This document shows, piece by piece, positions 15,860 through 24,372 of a stretch of 51,167 bases of DNA (position 1 is the stretch's first letter; every line of letters begins with the position of its first letter). The notes below the pieces were generated by a model, which saw only the letters and a list, made by a program, of their open reading frames with translations, searched no databases and was not told the origin of the DNA. The DNA comes from Pseudomonadota bacterium (GTDB lineage Bacteria; Pseudomonadota; Alphaproteobacteria; Rhizobiales; Hyphomicrobiaceae), in contig JAEZRM010000051.1 of assembly GCA_023412805.1 (NCBI GenBank), positions 1-51,167 of the forward strand, in the 5' to 3' direction. The position numbers and the translations under genes are program-made.

Positions 15860-17368
15860 ATGCAGAACTTGACGAGCTTCATCCGCTTCCATGCTCGCCG
15901 CACGCCGGATGCCCTCGCTGTGATCTATGGCGAGACACGGCTCAGCTACGCGGTTCTTCAAGCACGCATCGAGAAGACCGCCGGGCTGCTCGCCGCGCGC
16001 GGCATAGGCGCAAGCGATGTCGTGGCTGTCGTGATGAAGAACAGTGCGGCCTTCATCGAGCTCGCCTTCGCGACGAGCCACATCGGCGCGGTCTTCCTGC
16101 CGGTAAACTATCGATTAGCGGCCGAGGAGGTGGCCTATATTACCGGCCACGCGGGCGCAAAGCTCATCTTCGTCGATGACGAACTTGCGGCATCGGTCGC
16201 GGGTCTCGAGAACGACATTCGGGTCGATACCGCCGCGCAGTCCGATTCGACTCGCCTCGCCGCCGACGCATCACCCGCGCCGATGCACGTGACTGGACCG
16301 GATGATCTCTACCGGCTCATGTACACCTCGGGCACAACCGACAGGCCCAAGGGCGTGATGCATACTTACGGGAACTTCTACTGGAAGAATGCCGATCATG
16401 TGGTGGCGCTCGGTCTTACTGCCGCCGATCGGCTGCTTGTCACCGGGCCGCTCTATCATGTCGGCGCCTTCGATCTACCGGGCATGGCCGTGCTCTGGGT
16501 CGGCGGCACGATCTGCATTCACCGCGAGTTTGATGCGGTCGCGGCCGTTCGGTCCATAGAGAAAGAGCAATTGACGGGAGCTTGGTTTGCCCCCGTCATG
16601 CTGAGCGCGATACTCGCACATCCGGATCGCGAAAAGCATGATGTTGCCAGCATCAAGTGGGTGGTCGGCGGCGGCGAGCGAACGCCCGAGCCGCGCATTC
16701 GCGCCTTTAGGGGCTACTTCACGCACGCGCGCTACATCGATGCGTACGGCCTCACCGAGTCGTGCAGCGGCGATACGATGATGGAGGGGGGGCGCGAGAT
16801 CGAGAAGATCGGTTCGGTTGGCCGTGCGCTCCCGCACGTGGAGGTCGAGATCCGCGACGAGATAGGCCGCCCACTGCCACCCGGCGAAGGCGGTGAGATC
16901 TGCCTGCGTGGGCCGAAGGTGACGCGCGGCTATTGGAAGGACCCGGAGAAAACGCGCGCGTCTTTCTTCGGTGACTGGTTCCGCACGGGCGACATCGGTC
17001 ATGTTGACGATGAGGGCTTTCTCTATCTGACCGACCGCAAGAAGGACATGATCATCTCGGGCGGCGAGAACATCGCCTCGTCCGAGGTCGAGCGCGTGAT
17101 TTATCAGCTTCCTCAAGTGCGGGAAGCGGCCGTCATCGGCCTGCCGGACGAGCAATGGGGCGAGCGGCCTGTCGCTGTCGTTGTGCTCAACGAGGGGGCG
17201 TCACTCGATCTCGCGATGCTCGCCACGCATTGCCGCGGTAGCTTGGCTGGTTTCAAGGTGCCGAAGCAATTGATCATCCGTGACCTGCTCCCGCGCAATC
17301 CCTCCGGCAAGATCCTGAAGCGAGTCCTGCGGGAGGAGCTTTCCAATGGAGGTGCCAATAGCCCCTAG
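15860..17368 (+). CDS. AMP-dependent acyl-CoA synthetase/ligase
   Basis: This 502-aa ANL enzyme has YTSGTTDRPKG (residues 155-165), DAYGLTESC as the A5 motif, DWFRTGDIGHVDDEGFLYLTDRKKDMIISGGENIASSEVE (hinge A8, given in two conserved parts TGDIG and RKKDMI), and NPSGKILKRVLR with the catalytic Lys. It is a second CoA ligase of the island and resembles the fatty-acyl/aryl type (FadD-like) more than the ligase at 1755-3347. Two ligases suggest that two different acids, or both substrate and a downstream fragment, need activation. It is the last gene of the plus-strand operon. A 6-bp inverted repeat with a 7-base loop follows at about 17389-17407 without a U-run. Confidence 0.92.
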   Translation: MQNLTSFIRFHARRTPDALAVIYGETRLSYAVLQARIEKTAGLLAARGIGASDVVAVVMKNSAAFIELAFATSHIGAVFLPVNYRLAAEEVAYITGHAGAKLIFVDDELAASVAGLENDIRVDTAAQSDSTRLAADASPAPMHVTGPDDLYRLMYTSGTTDRPKGVMHTYGNFYWKNADHVVALGLTAADRLLVTGPLYHVGAFDLPGMAVLWVGGTICIHREFDAVAAVRSIEKEQLTGAWFAPVMLSAILAHPDREKHDVASIKWVVGGGERTPEPRIRAFRGYFTHARYIDAYGLTESCSGDTMMEGGREIEKIGSVGRALPHVEVEIRDEIGRPLPPGEGGEICLRGPKVTRGYWKDPEKTRASFFGDWFRTGDIGHVDDEGFLYLTDRKKDMIISGGENIASSEVERVIYQLPQVREAAVIGLPDEQWGERPVAVVVLNEGASLDLAMLATHCRGSLAGFKVPKQLIIRDLLPRNPSGKILKRVLREELSNGGANSP

Positions 17369-17566
17369 GGCCACTCGAGTGCAGCAGATCCGATAGTTAT
17401 TCTCTATCGCGAGGATTGCACGCCAGAAGGCGCATCGCATGCTTGCGCCTAGGGCAGCGTTGGGATGCCCGAAATTCTCGGCGGCGAGCAATTCATTGGC
17501 CACCGAAGTTCGCTGGACTTCTTCTTCAGGTTGAAGCGTGGGAGTGCCGTAATCTCGCGAGTTGCA

Positions 17567-18235
17567 TCAGGATGACTTTGATAGCCACGCAACCAGTCGA
17601 CGTTGAACGTGGGCGAAATGCTTCGACATTGCTTCACGCGCCTTATCAGAAGAGCCTGAAGAGATCGCTTTTAGAATGGCAAGATGCTCGCGCCCCTGCT
17701 CGTCAAACTTTCCTGGCATTCGCGCGAGGTGACACATGCGCGCACGGCGGCGCAAATCCGCGACCATTGACGCGAGTCGCGGCTTTCCCGAAGCTTCCGC
17801 GATGGTGGTGTGCAGAGCGTCGTCGTGGCGCCAGAACTCTTCAAAGTCCGAGCTGGCACCTGATGCGAAGGCCTTGGCTTCCTCTTGCAAGCCCTTCAAC
17901 GCCGAGGTTGGCAAGCGACCTATAGCTAACGCGGCCGCCTCACGCTCCAGCAAATGTCGAATAAGCAGAATTTCAAGCAGCTCCTCGATGGACACGGAGC
18001 GAATGATTATGCTTCCGTTGGACAGACGCTCCACCAAGCCTTCTCCCTCGAGGCGACTGATCGCAGCGCGCAATGGCGTGCGCGAGATTTTCAATGTCTC
18101 CGCAAGCCCCCTCTCGGTAATGATGCTCTTCGGCGACAGCTCTTCTTCGAGAATCATGCTGCGCAAATACTGATAGGCGCGCTCCGACATCCGGATGCGT
18201 TCGACCGTCGAAGCAGCAGCAGACTGTTTGGGCAT
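17567..18235 (-). CDS. GntR-family transcriptional regulator, FCD type
   Basis: The 222-aa protein has an N-terminal winged HTH (AYQYLRSMILEEELSPKSIITERGLAETLKISRTPLRAAISRLEGEGLV in the usual GntR pattern) and a C-terminal FCD ligand-binding domain (LLEILLIRHLLEREAAALA, then EFWRHDDALHTTIAEASGKPRL). The Asp/His residues of the FCD metal site are recognisable. The frame is open upstream to 18319, but ATG 18235 with AAGG 8 bases upstream gives the normal N-terminus. It is divergent from the ureidoglycolate lyase gene, with a perfect palindrome between them at 18408-18428, so it probably controls the ureide/transport operon in response to a pathway acid. Confidence 0.9.
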   Translation of the reverse strand: MPKQSAAASTVERIRMSERAYQYLRSMILEEELSPKSIITERGLAETLKISRTPLRAAISRLEGEGLVERLSNGSIIIRSVSIEELLEILLIRHLLEREAAALAIGRLPTSALKGLQEEAKAFASGASSDFEEFWRHDDALHTTIAEASGKPRLASMVADLRRRARMCHLARMPGKFDEQGREHLAILKAISSGSSDKAREAMSKHFAHVQRRLVAWLSKSS

Positions 18236-18407
18236 CGGTGAGCCTTGACGATGGACCGGTGAAGAGCGCTCGGGTGACCAACGGCCCAGATTGGTGGACC
18301 ACGCGAAAATCTGTTTCAAGCAAAACTTCCTTCAAGCCATGCGCATATTTGGCATCGCCGCCGGTTGTCAACAAATGCAGCTTCGTGTTACGAGTTCGGC
18401 ATGCACG

Positions 18408-18428
18408 TGGGATACCAGTGGTATCCCA
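18408..18428. promoter_or_regulatory. Perfect 21-bp palindrome, candidate operator of the FCD/GntR regulator
   Basis: The sequence TGGGATACCA, a central G, then TGGTATCCCA is a perfect inverted repeat. Such short perfect palindromes with T/A half-sites are typical of FCD-type GntR operators. It lies 23 bases before the GTG start of the lyase gene and 172 bases before the divergent regulator gene. An AT-rich TATAAA (18431-18436) follows directly and may be the -10 element, so bound protein would block it. Confidence 0.7.
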
Positions 18429-18450
18429 ATTATAAAAATCTGGAGGATGC

Positions 18451-18930
18451 GTGCTGAAGGTGATTGTTCGGCCCCTTACGCCCGAGGCATTTGCCCCGTT
18501 CGGCGATGTCATCACAGCCCCCGAGTCGAAGGGGCGGCTGTACTACGAGGATGGGTTGAGTTCGGCGCGGCCAGATGCGTGGGCGAGCCTGTCCATCACG
18601 CGAACCGAGACTGCAGTCTCCTTGCCTCTCGTCGCCAAAGTCCTCGAGCGCCATGAGTTCTCATCCCAGAGTTTTGTGCCGCTGCGCAAAGCCTCTTGGC
18701 TCTCCATAGTCGCGCCCCATCATGCCAACGGCGGCCCCGATACCAAAGGTGCGTTGGCTTTCCTGGTCAGCCCCGGCCAGGGGGTGACGTATCGCGCGAA
18801 CGTCTGGCACCATCCACTCGCCGTGCTTGAGCAGCCGGCCGAGTTCGCGGTCTTCATGTGGCGCAACAAGACAACGACCGACGAGCAGTTTGTCGATGTA
18901 GAGCCTTTTCTCGTAAGCAGGGAGGACTGA
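18451..18930 (+). CDS. allA: Ureidoglycolate lyase family protein
   Basis: The 159-aa protein has the AllA cupin pattern: RPLTPEAFAPFGDVI at the N-terminus, a central IVAPHHANGGPDTKGALAFLVSPGQGV segment, and YRANVWHHPLAVLE. The WHHP element is the hallmark of the family. It would release urea from ureidoglycolate to give glyoxylate, the last step of allantoin degradation. GTG is the start, preceded by TGGAGG. It is the first gene after the palindromic operator and is followed 4 bases later by the allantoinase-type gene. Related enzymes act on other ureido acids, so the exact substrate is inferred from context. Confidence 0.87.
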   Translation: MLKVIVRPLTPEAFAPFGDVITAPESKGRLYYEDGLSSARPDAWASLSITRTETAVSLPLVAKVLERHEFSSQSFVPLRKASWLSIVAPHHANGGPDTKGALAFLVSPGQGVTYRANVWHHPLAVLEQPAEFAVFMWRNKTTTDEQFVDVEPFLVSRED

Positions 18931-18934
18931 AGCC

Positions 18935-19839
18935 GTGAGCCAAGCTTATGATCGAGATCTGATCGGCTATGCGGATCAGCCGCCCGATCCGAAGTGGCCG
19001 GGCGGCGCGCGGATCGCGCTGAACTTCGTGATGAACTACGAAGAAGGCAGCGAACCATCCATACAGGACGGCGAAAGCTTCACTGAAACGGGCCTCACGG
19101 AGGCGCACGGCCTCAACCAGGGTGTAGTAGGCCGCGACCTCGCCGGTGAAAGCATGTTCGAGTATGGCAGCCGTGTCGGATTCTGGCGCCTGATGCGCCT
19201 GTTCCAGGAGCGCGGTTTGCCGATGACGATTTTCGGCTGCGCATTGGCCATGGAACGACATCCGCCCGCCAGCGCTGCGATCAAGGCAGCGGCCACGACG
19301 TGTGCTCGCACGGCTGGCGGTGGATCAAGCATTTCGAGCTCTCCGAAGAAGAAGAGCGCGAACATATCCGCAAGGCCGTAGCAACAATCGAGAAGATGAC
19401 CGGCGAGCGTCCGCTCGGCTGGTACTGCCGCTATGGACCGAGCGTCAACACCCGTCGCTTGGTCGTCGAGGAGGGCGGCTTCCTGTACGACAGCGACTAC
19501 TACGGTGACGAGCTTCCGCTTTGGAAGACAGTCAACGGCAAGCCTCATCTCGTCATTCCGTATTCTCTCACGCACAACGACGGAAAGTACGCCGGCTGGG
19601 TTGGGACATCCAATCAGTGGTTCGAGTTCATTAAAGACGGCTTCGACATGCTGTACGCCGAAGGGGCGAAGCATCCGAAGATGATGTCGGTCGGCCTCCA
19701 TATGCGACTGATCGGGCATCCGGCTCGTGCAGCAGGTCTCGAGCGGTTTCTAGACTATGTGATGTCGAAGCCGGATGTGTGGATCACGCGGCGGATCGAT
19801 ATTGCGCGCCACTGGATCAAGCATCATCCCCCGGCGTGA
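18935..19839 (+). pseudogene. puuE: Allantoinase (PuuE type, polysaccharide deacetylase family), frameshifted
   Basis: Two adjoining reading frames together spell a full PuuE-like NodB/CE4 protein of about 301 aa. The first runs from ATG 18935 (DLIGYADQPPDPKWPGGARIA, NYEEGSE, SRVGFWRLMRLFQERGLPMTIFGCALA). The second continues with GHDVCSHGWRWIKHFELSEEEEREHI, RPLGWYCRYGPSVNTRRL and GGFLYDSDYYGDELP to 19839. The join needs one extra G in GCAGCGGCCACG near 19287-19296, a GC-rich run, so one base has been lost. The metal-site words (CSHGW) and the substrate segments are intact, so the lesion is recent or a sequencing error. If real, allantoin hydrolysis is lost; the rest of the operon is intact. 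Confidence 0.8.
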
Positions 19840-19882
19840 TCGCCATCTCGATGCAACTCCGAGGCATGGAGAAGAGCGGACG

Positions 19883-20995
19883 ATGACAGCACTGACCAAC
19901 GTCGCATCGAGTGTCTCGCGGCACAGCCTGGATATCGATCGACTGACTCACGCCTATGGAGGCTTCCTAGCGGTCGATGACGTGACGCTTTCAGTGCGGC
20001 CGGGCGAAATTATCGCGTTGCTCGGCCCATCGGGGTGCGGAAAGACGACGCTTTTGCGGGCAGTTGCCGGGTTTCTCAAGCAGACATCCGGCTCTGTGCT
20101 CGTTGACGGCAAGCCCATTGACCACTTGCCGCCGGGCGGTCGCAACATCGGCATCGTCTTTCAAAACTATGCGCTCTTCCCCCATCTCACGGTCACTCAG
20201 AACGTCGCTTACGGTTTGGAGGCGAGACGAACGCCGAGGAATGAGGTGCGCGCACGCGTTGCAGAGTGTCTCGACGTGGTCCAGATGGGGCATCTGGCTG
20301 ATCGTCTACCCCGCCAACTATCGGGAGGGCAGCAGCAACGCGTCGCGCTTGCGCGTGCACTCGCGATCGCCCCCTCCATCCTGCTGCTGGACGAGCCCTT
20401 CGCAGCTCTCGACAAGAATCTTCGCTTCGACATGCAGCTCGAGATCAAGCGCCTGCAGCGTCGCTTTGGCCTGACGGCCATTCTTGTCACGCACGATCAG
20501 GAAGAGGCTATGAGCATGGCCGATCGGATCGCTGTCATGCAGAATGGCCGCGTCGAGCAGTTCGATGATCCCGCGACCATCTACGACTTTCCCGAAACGC
20601 TCTTCATCAACAACTTCATCGGATCATCCAACATTTTTCCGGGAAAGGTTGTCGAGGCGCAGCCGGGGTCACTTCGCATTGAGCTCGATGCCGGCGCTGT
20701 CATCGACGTTCCAACGCAAAAGCCGATGGCGACGGGAAGCCGCATAGTTCTGTCTGCGCGCCCGGAGCAATTGACGCTTCGCTCCAGCCCAGCCGCAAGC
20801 AGCTGGCCTGTGCGTCTCCGGATGAGCTTACCTCTTGGTCCCACGGTCATTCATGACGTCGAAGGCCCAGGCGGAATTGCAATCAAGGTAGCAGCGCCCC
20901 GGCAGGCGGGAAGCGCCTCCTCCTTTGGAAGTGAGCTGTACTGCGGACTGGCCGACGGCGTTCGGCCCAGTGTGTTTCTGGAACCGAATGCTTAG
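19883..20995 (+). CDS. Polyamine-type ABC importer ATPase (PotA-like)
   Basis: The 370-aa ATPase has Walker A LGPSGCGKTTLLRAVAG, Q-loop VFQNYALFPHLTV, signature LSGGQQQRVALARALA, Walker B ILLLDEPFAALDKNLR and the switch region AILVTHDQEEAMSMADRI. A C-terminal TOBE-type domain follows from about residue 250. The domain layout is that of spermidine/putrescine and Fbp-type importers. The start is ATG 19883 rather than the longer open frame, because the preceding codons lie inside the allantoinase gene and AGAAGAG sits just upstream. Encoded with its own binding protein and two permeases. The cargo is inferred to be a ureide or related nitrogen compound from its partners. Confidence 0.92.
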   Translation: MTALTNVASSVSRHSLDIDRLTHAYGGFLAVDDVTLSVRPGEIIALLGPSGCGKTTLLRAVAGFLKQTSGSVLVDGKPIDHLPPGGRNIGIVFQNYALFPHLTVTQNVAYGLEARRTPRNEVRARVAECLDVVQMGHLADRLPRQLSGGQQQRVALARALAIAPSILLLDEPFAALDKNLRFDMQLEIKRLQRRFGLTAILVTHDQEEAMSMADRIAVMQNGRVEQFDDPATIYDFPETLFINNFIGSSNIFPGKVVEAQPGSLRIELDAGAVIDVPTQKPMATGSRIVLSARPEQLTLRSSPAASSWPVRLRMSLPLGPTVIHDVEGPGGIAIKVAAPRQAGSASSFGSELYCGLADGVRPSVFLEPNA

Positions 20996-21013
20996 CCCAC
21001 AGGAGAAGCGACA

Positions 21014-22039
21014 ATGAAGATATCGAGGAGAGAGTTTGCGGCGGGTCTCGGCGGAGCCGTGGTCGCGGGGGCACTACCACTCGCACACGCCCAAGCGGCG
21101 CGCACGGTGACGTCGGCCGTATATCCCACGAGCTGGGATGACGCATTTCGCACGCACGTCGCGCCTGTTTTGAAGCAGAAGCACAACATCAATCTCGCGC
21201 TCGATCCTCTATTTGCCGTCGATCAGATCGCGAAGGCTCGCGCGTCCCGCAACGTTGCGCCGTTCGATGTGTTTCTGCTTGATCCCGGCCCCCGCGTGGC
21301 CGGCATAGATATGAAGCTGTTCAAAAAGTTCGATCCGACGAAACTGTCGAACTACAGCAAGCTGCCGAAGGGGTTCGCTGACGAGCACGGCGTCGCCGCT
21401 TCTGTTCAGGTGGTAGGCATCGCCTACAATCCCAAGAAGCTGCAGAAGCCTAAGAGCTGGAACGACCTCTTCAAGCCTGAGTACGTATCTCGCCTCGGCT
21501 TGACCGGCTTCCAAACGACATACGGGACTGTCTCGTTGATCGAGATCGCGAAGGCTAATGGCGGCTCTGAGACAGATGTCGAGCCGGCTTTTGCCAAGAT
21601 CAAGGAGGCCCTGCCCAAGGTGGCGGCGATCGCACCGCCGAATGCAATGTCGGGTCTCTTCCAGCAAGGCGAGATCGACCTCATGTATACCAATACCTAC
21701 ACGGTGACGACGCTTCGCTCGCGCGGTGTGGATATCGACTTCGCTGTCCCCGAGACCGGTGGCATTTCATTCCCCACGACGATGCACCTCGCCGTGAATA
21801 GCAAAGCCGAGGATGAGGCTTATGCTTACATCGATACGGTCATCGATGCGGCGGTTCAGGAAAGCCTGTCGAAGGATCCGTTCTACTTCGTGCCGGTGAA
21901 TTCCGATACGCCGCTTGGCGAAGGCGTTCCGATGAAGAACCTCAGCGAGATCTCGAATTTCGTTTCCCACGACTGGACGAAGATCAATCCGCTGCGTCCG
22001 AAGTGGATCGAGCGCTTCAATCGGGAGGCCGCACGTTGA
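21014..22039 (+). CDS. Polyamine-type ABC importer substrate-binding protein (PotD-like)
   Basis: The 341-aa periplasmic protein starts with a twin-arginine leader (SRREFAAGLGGAVVAGALPLAHAQA), cut probably after AQA. The mature part belongs to the extracellular solute-binding family 1/PotD group (VGIAYNPKKLQKPKSWNDLF, LGLTGFQTTYG, GEIDLMYTNTYTVTTLRSRGVDIDFAVPETGG, DPFYFVPVNSDTPLGEG). AGGAG lies before the ATG. The ligand-site residues cannot be assigned. It overlaps the first permease gene by 4 bases. Confidence 0.9.
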   Translation: MKISRREFAAGLGGAVVAGALPLAHAQAARTVTSAVYPTSWDDAFRTHVAPVLKQKHNINLALDPLFAVDQIAKARASRNVAPFDVFLLDPGPRVAGIDMKLFKKFDPTKLSNYSKLPKGFADEHGVAASVQVVGIAYNPKKLQKPKSWNDLFKPEYVSRLGLTGFQTTYGTVSLIEIAKANGGSETDVEPAFAKIKEALPKVAAIAPPNAMSGLFQQGEIDLMYTNTYTVTTLRSRGVDIDFAVPETGGISFPTTMHLAVNSKAEDEAYAYIDTVIDAAVQESLSKDPFYFVPVNSDTPLGEGVPMKNLSEISNFVSHDWTKINPLRPKWIERFNREAAR

Positions 22040-22914
22040 GCGCTGCCGCCGTCAGCGTCAGCTCTGCGAGTGACAACAGGCCGTCATTGAATTGGCGGCT
22101 TGTTGCACCTCTCGCGCTTGCCTATGCCCTCTTCTTTCTTGCGCCCCTCGCTCTGTTGGCTGCGACAAGTTTCTACGACGACGAGGCCATGACCGAGTTC
22201 GGTCTCGGGCAATGGCGCAAATTATTCACAGACCCGTTCTATCTCAACGCCGTTCTGGACACGATGCGCCTCGGTGTGATCACCGTATTGGCGACCGTCG
22301 TGCTGGCCTATCCCTTAGCGATCGTGTTTGCTCTGCTCTCGCCACGCGGTAAGAGGATCCTCCTCTTCATCATCATTCTGCCGCTGCTGACATCGGTGGT
22401 TGTTCGCACCTTCGCTTGGATCGCGATCTTGGCGCGCGAAGGCGTGATCAATCAGACACTGCAAGCACTCGGCCTTACTTCAGAGCCCATTCGGCTTTTG
22501 CAGACCGAGTTCGGTGTCGTGCTGGCGCTGACGCAGATCGAAATGCCTCTGATGCTGTTGCCGCTGTGTACGGTCCTGAGTCGGCTCGATCCTCGACTTA
22601 TCGATGCCTCTCTGGCGCTCGGCGCATCGCTTTGGCGGACGTTGATCAAGGTCGTCATCCCGCTGAGCTTGCCGGGACTCGTCGCCGGATGCCTTCTTGT
22701 GTTCGCATCCTCGGTAACAGCTTTCATCACGCAGTCCGTGATCGGTGGCGGTCGGCTCATGTACTTGCCGGCTTTGGTCTGGCAGCAGGCGATGGTGGTC
22801 TACAATTGGCCTTTCGCGGCAGTCATCTCGATGACGCTGCTTTCGGCGGTTCTGATCGTAGCAGCCGCATTGAGCGCGGTTGGCAATCACATTGAACGCA
22901 AGGTGCACGGTTAG
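22036..22914 (+). CDS. Polyamine-type ABC importer permease (PotB-like)
   Basis: The 292-aa inner-membrane protein has six hydrophobic segments and the EAA-type coupling loop LIDASLALGASLWRTLIKVVIPLSLPGLVAG of the PotB/ModB permease family. The frame is open from 22003, but the TTG at 22036 overlaps the binding-protein stop (TTGA), has GGGAGG at the right distance and removes an unrelated polar leader, so it is chosen. It pairs with the permease encoded next. Confidence 0.9.
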   Translation: MSAAAVSVSSASDNRPSLNWRLVAPLALAYALFFLAPLALLAATSFYDDEAMTEFGLGQWRKLFTDPFYLNAVLDTMRLGVITVLATVVLAYPLAIVFALLSPRGKRILLFIIILPLLTSVVVRTFAWIAILAREGVINQTLQALGLTSEPIRLLQTEFGVVLALTQIEMPLMLLPLCTVLSRLDPRLIDASLALGASLWRTLIKVVIPLSLPGLVAGCLLVFASSVTAFITQSVIGGGRLMYLPALVWQQAMVVYNWPFAAVISMTLLSAVLIVAAALSAVGNHIERKVHG

Positions 22915-22923
22915 GGGCAATTC

Positions 22924-23757
22924 ATGCGCTTGGAATGGAAAGCCATGTCGATTGGCGATCGGTGCCTCGTCATGGGCATTTTGCTGATCGCCAGCATTGC
23001 CGTGCTCATTCTTGCCGGCCCGGTGGTGGTCGTCTTGCTGACGTCGCTCACGACCTCACCGTCGTTGCGCTTTCCACCGCCCTCGCTCTCTCTCCAGTGG
23101 TACGCGGCGTTGCTGGATCCAGTACGCTCGGGCCATATTCATCTTGCCGCTCTCAACAGTCTGAAAGTCGCGGGCGGGGCAACGGCACTAGCAATTCTTC
23201 TTGCCGTCACTGCATCGCTCGCCCTCGGCCGATCCCAGGCGCGGACGGCGCGTGTCCTCGATACGGCGTTCATGTCGCCACTCATTCTGCCCATGATCGC
23301 CTACGGCCTTGCGACACTGATGTTCTTCTCGCAGCTCGGCTACCGCCCTTCGATCCTCATTCTGATAATTGGGCACGCCATGGTCATTCTGCCGTTCATC
23401 CTGCGGACGACCGGCGCGAGCCTTTCGCAGCTTGATGGCGCGCTACTGGAGAGCTCGCGCAGCTTGGGGGCGAGCCCGTGGTTCACGTTCCGGCGCATCA
23501 CATTGCCACTCATTGCGCCAGGCATTGCGGCGGGTGCCTTCCTGGCATTCATTGCATCGCTCGATAATGTTCCCGTCTCGATGTTCCTGTCGAGCGCAGA
23601 GCTGAGCCTGCTCCCGATCCGGATGTGGGGTATGATCGAAGCAACGCTCGACGTGCGCGTTGCCGCCGTATCGGGCTTCCTGATCGCGTTTATCTTCGTG
23701 ATCATGCTCGTAATGGAGCGGGCGATCGGCATTACCCGGCGCGTGGCGGGGCGCTAG
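22924..23757 (+). CDS. Polyamine-type ABC importer permease (PotC-like)
   Basis: The 277-aa protein has six transmembrane segments and the EAA loop LDGALLESSRSLGASPWFTFRRITLPLIAPGIAAG. The element SLDNVPVSMFLSSAELSLLPIRMWGMIE is characteristic of PotC-type permeases. AGGGG lies 6 bases before the ATG. It is the last gene of the ureide/importer operon; no terminator with a U-run is visible directly after it. Confidence 0.9.
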   Translation: MRLEWKAMSIGDRCLVMGILLIASIAVLILAGPVVVVLLTSLTTSPSLRFPPPSLSLQWYAALLDPVRSGHIHLAALNSLKVAGGATALAILLAVTASLALGRSQARTARVLDTAFMSPLILPMIAYGLATLMFFSQLGYRPSILILIIGHAMVILPFILRTTGASLSQLDGALLESSRSLGASPWFTFRRITLPLIAPGIAAGAFLAFIASLDNVPVSMFLSSAELSLLPIRMWGMIEATLDVRVAAVSGFLIAFIFVIMLVMERAIGITRRVAGR

Positions 23758-24372
23758 AGCACCTAAGGCCTGATCAGTTCGACGCGACACAGCTGCCCGC
23801 GGATGTCGGATGAACCCGAGATGGGATCGTAAGGTTCGCTGTAGCTGAGCGCAGCGTTGATGTTCGCGTCGAGTGCGCCGAGGTCGATGACGCGATCGAG
23901 ATCGCGGAGAAAATCGACATCTGAAACTCCGACGCGATGCCCCTGAGACCGGACGTGGCCGGCGGCGTTTTCCACGGCGCCGGCTCCGATCGACCAATGA
24001 CGTTTGTGGGATAACGCAACGTTGTGCGGCGCATCTTCCGAATAGATTTGTTCGTCTCCTTCTGTTGAGGCTTCCGGACGCCGGCCCCGGTGCGTGTTGC
24101 CGCATCCGTGAAGGGGCCGGCATCCGTAACCCTCAACAGCAGCGGTAGTTTCCTCGTCGCCGGTCGATATGTCGGCACCTATCACGCAAAACCTGCCGTG
24201 CGGCCCATACATTAGTTGCGCCGCAGCTACTGTCTCCGCAGATATCGTCACACAAGCCCTCGCAATATTGACTCCACAAGTAAACTATTCTTCCTTCATA
24301 GCGCTTCAGGCAGCACGGAATCGCGCCCAGCCACCCAGCGAGCACATGGACTGTGGGATCCGGGGGAACACC
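23758..24372. other. Gene-poor 615-bp interval between importer operon and siderophore receptor
   Basis: No convincing protein gene was found. Minus-strand reading frames across 23763-24251 are open but have no recognisable domain and a composition like antisense translation. The interval holds the long inverted repeat at 24062-24139, and AT-richer DNA from about 24230 to 24300 that probably contains the promoter of the receptor gene. No clear Fur, RirA or Irr box was recognised. Confidence 0.5.
24062..24139. repeat. 78-bp imperfect inverted repeat (long hairpin)
   Basis: The outer arms CTGTTGAGG (24062-24070) and CCTCAACAG (24131-24139) are exact reverse complements. So are the inner arms GCCGGCCCC (24080-24088) and GGGGCCGGC (24113-24121). 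The 9-base segments between them pair at 6 of 9 positions, and the apex contains a further 6-bp hairpin GGTGCG/CGCATC. The fold would be very stable as RNA or single-stranded DNA. It lies about 230 bp before the siderophore receptor start. It could be a terminator without U-run, a structured leader or a small-element relic. Confidence 0.65.

Noticed and set aside
24062..24139. Integron attC site
   Set aside because: The ends have GTTGAGG on the left and CCTCAAC on the right, the opposite orientation of the RYYYAAC...GTTRRRY consensus, and no integrase or gene cassette is near.
23763..24251. Minus-strand open frames between the importer operon and the siderophore receptor
   Set aside because: No domain, no good ribosome site and amino-acid composition like antisense translation; they also run across the long hairpin. 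A remnant of a mobile element or oxidoreductase was considered but nothing could be supported.
23758..24372. Cobalamin riboswitch upstream of the TonB receptor
   Set aside because: The B12-box and the characteristic GCCACTG element are absent, and the receptor motifs are of siderophore type.
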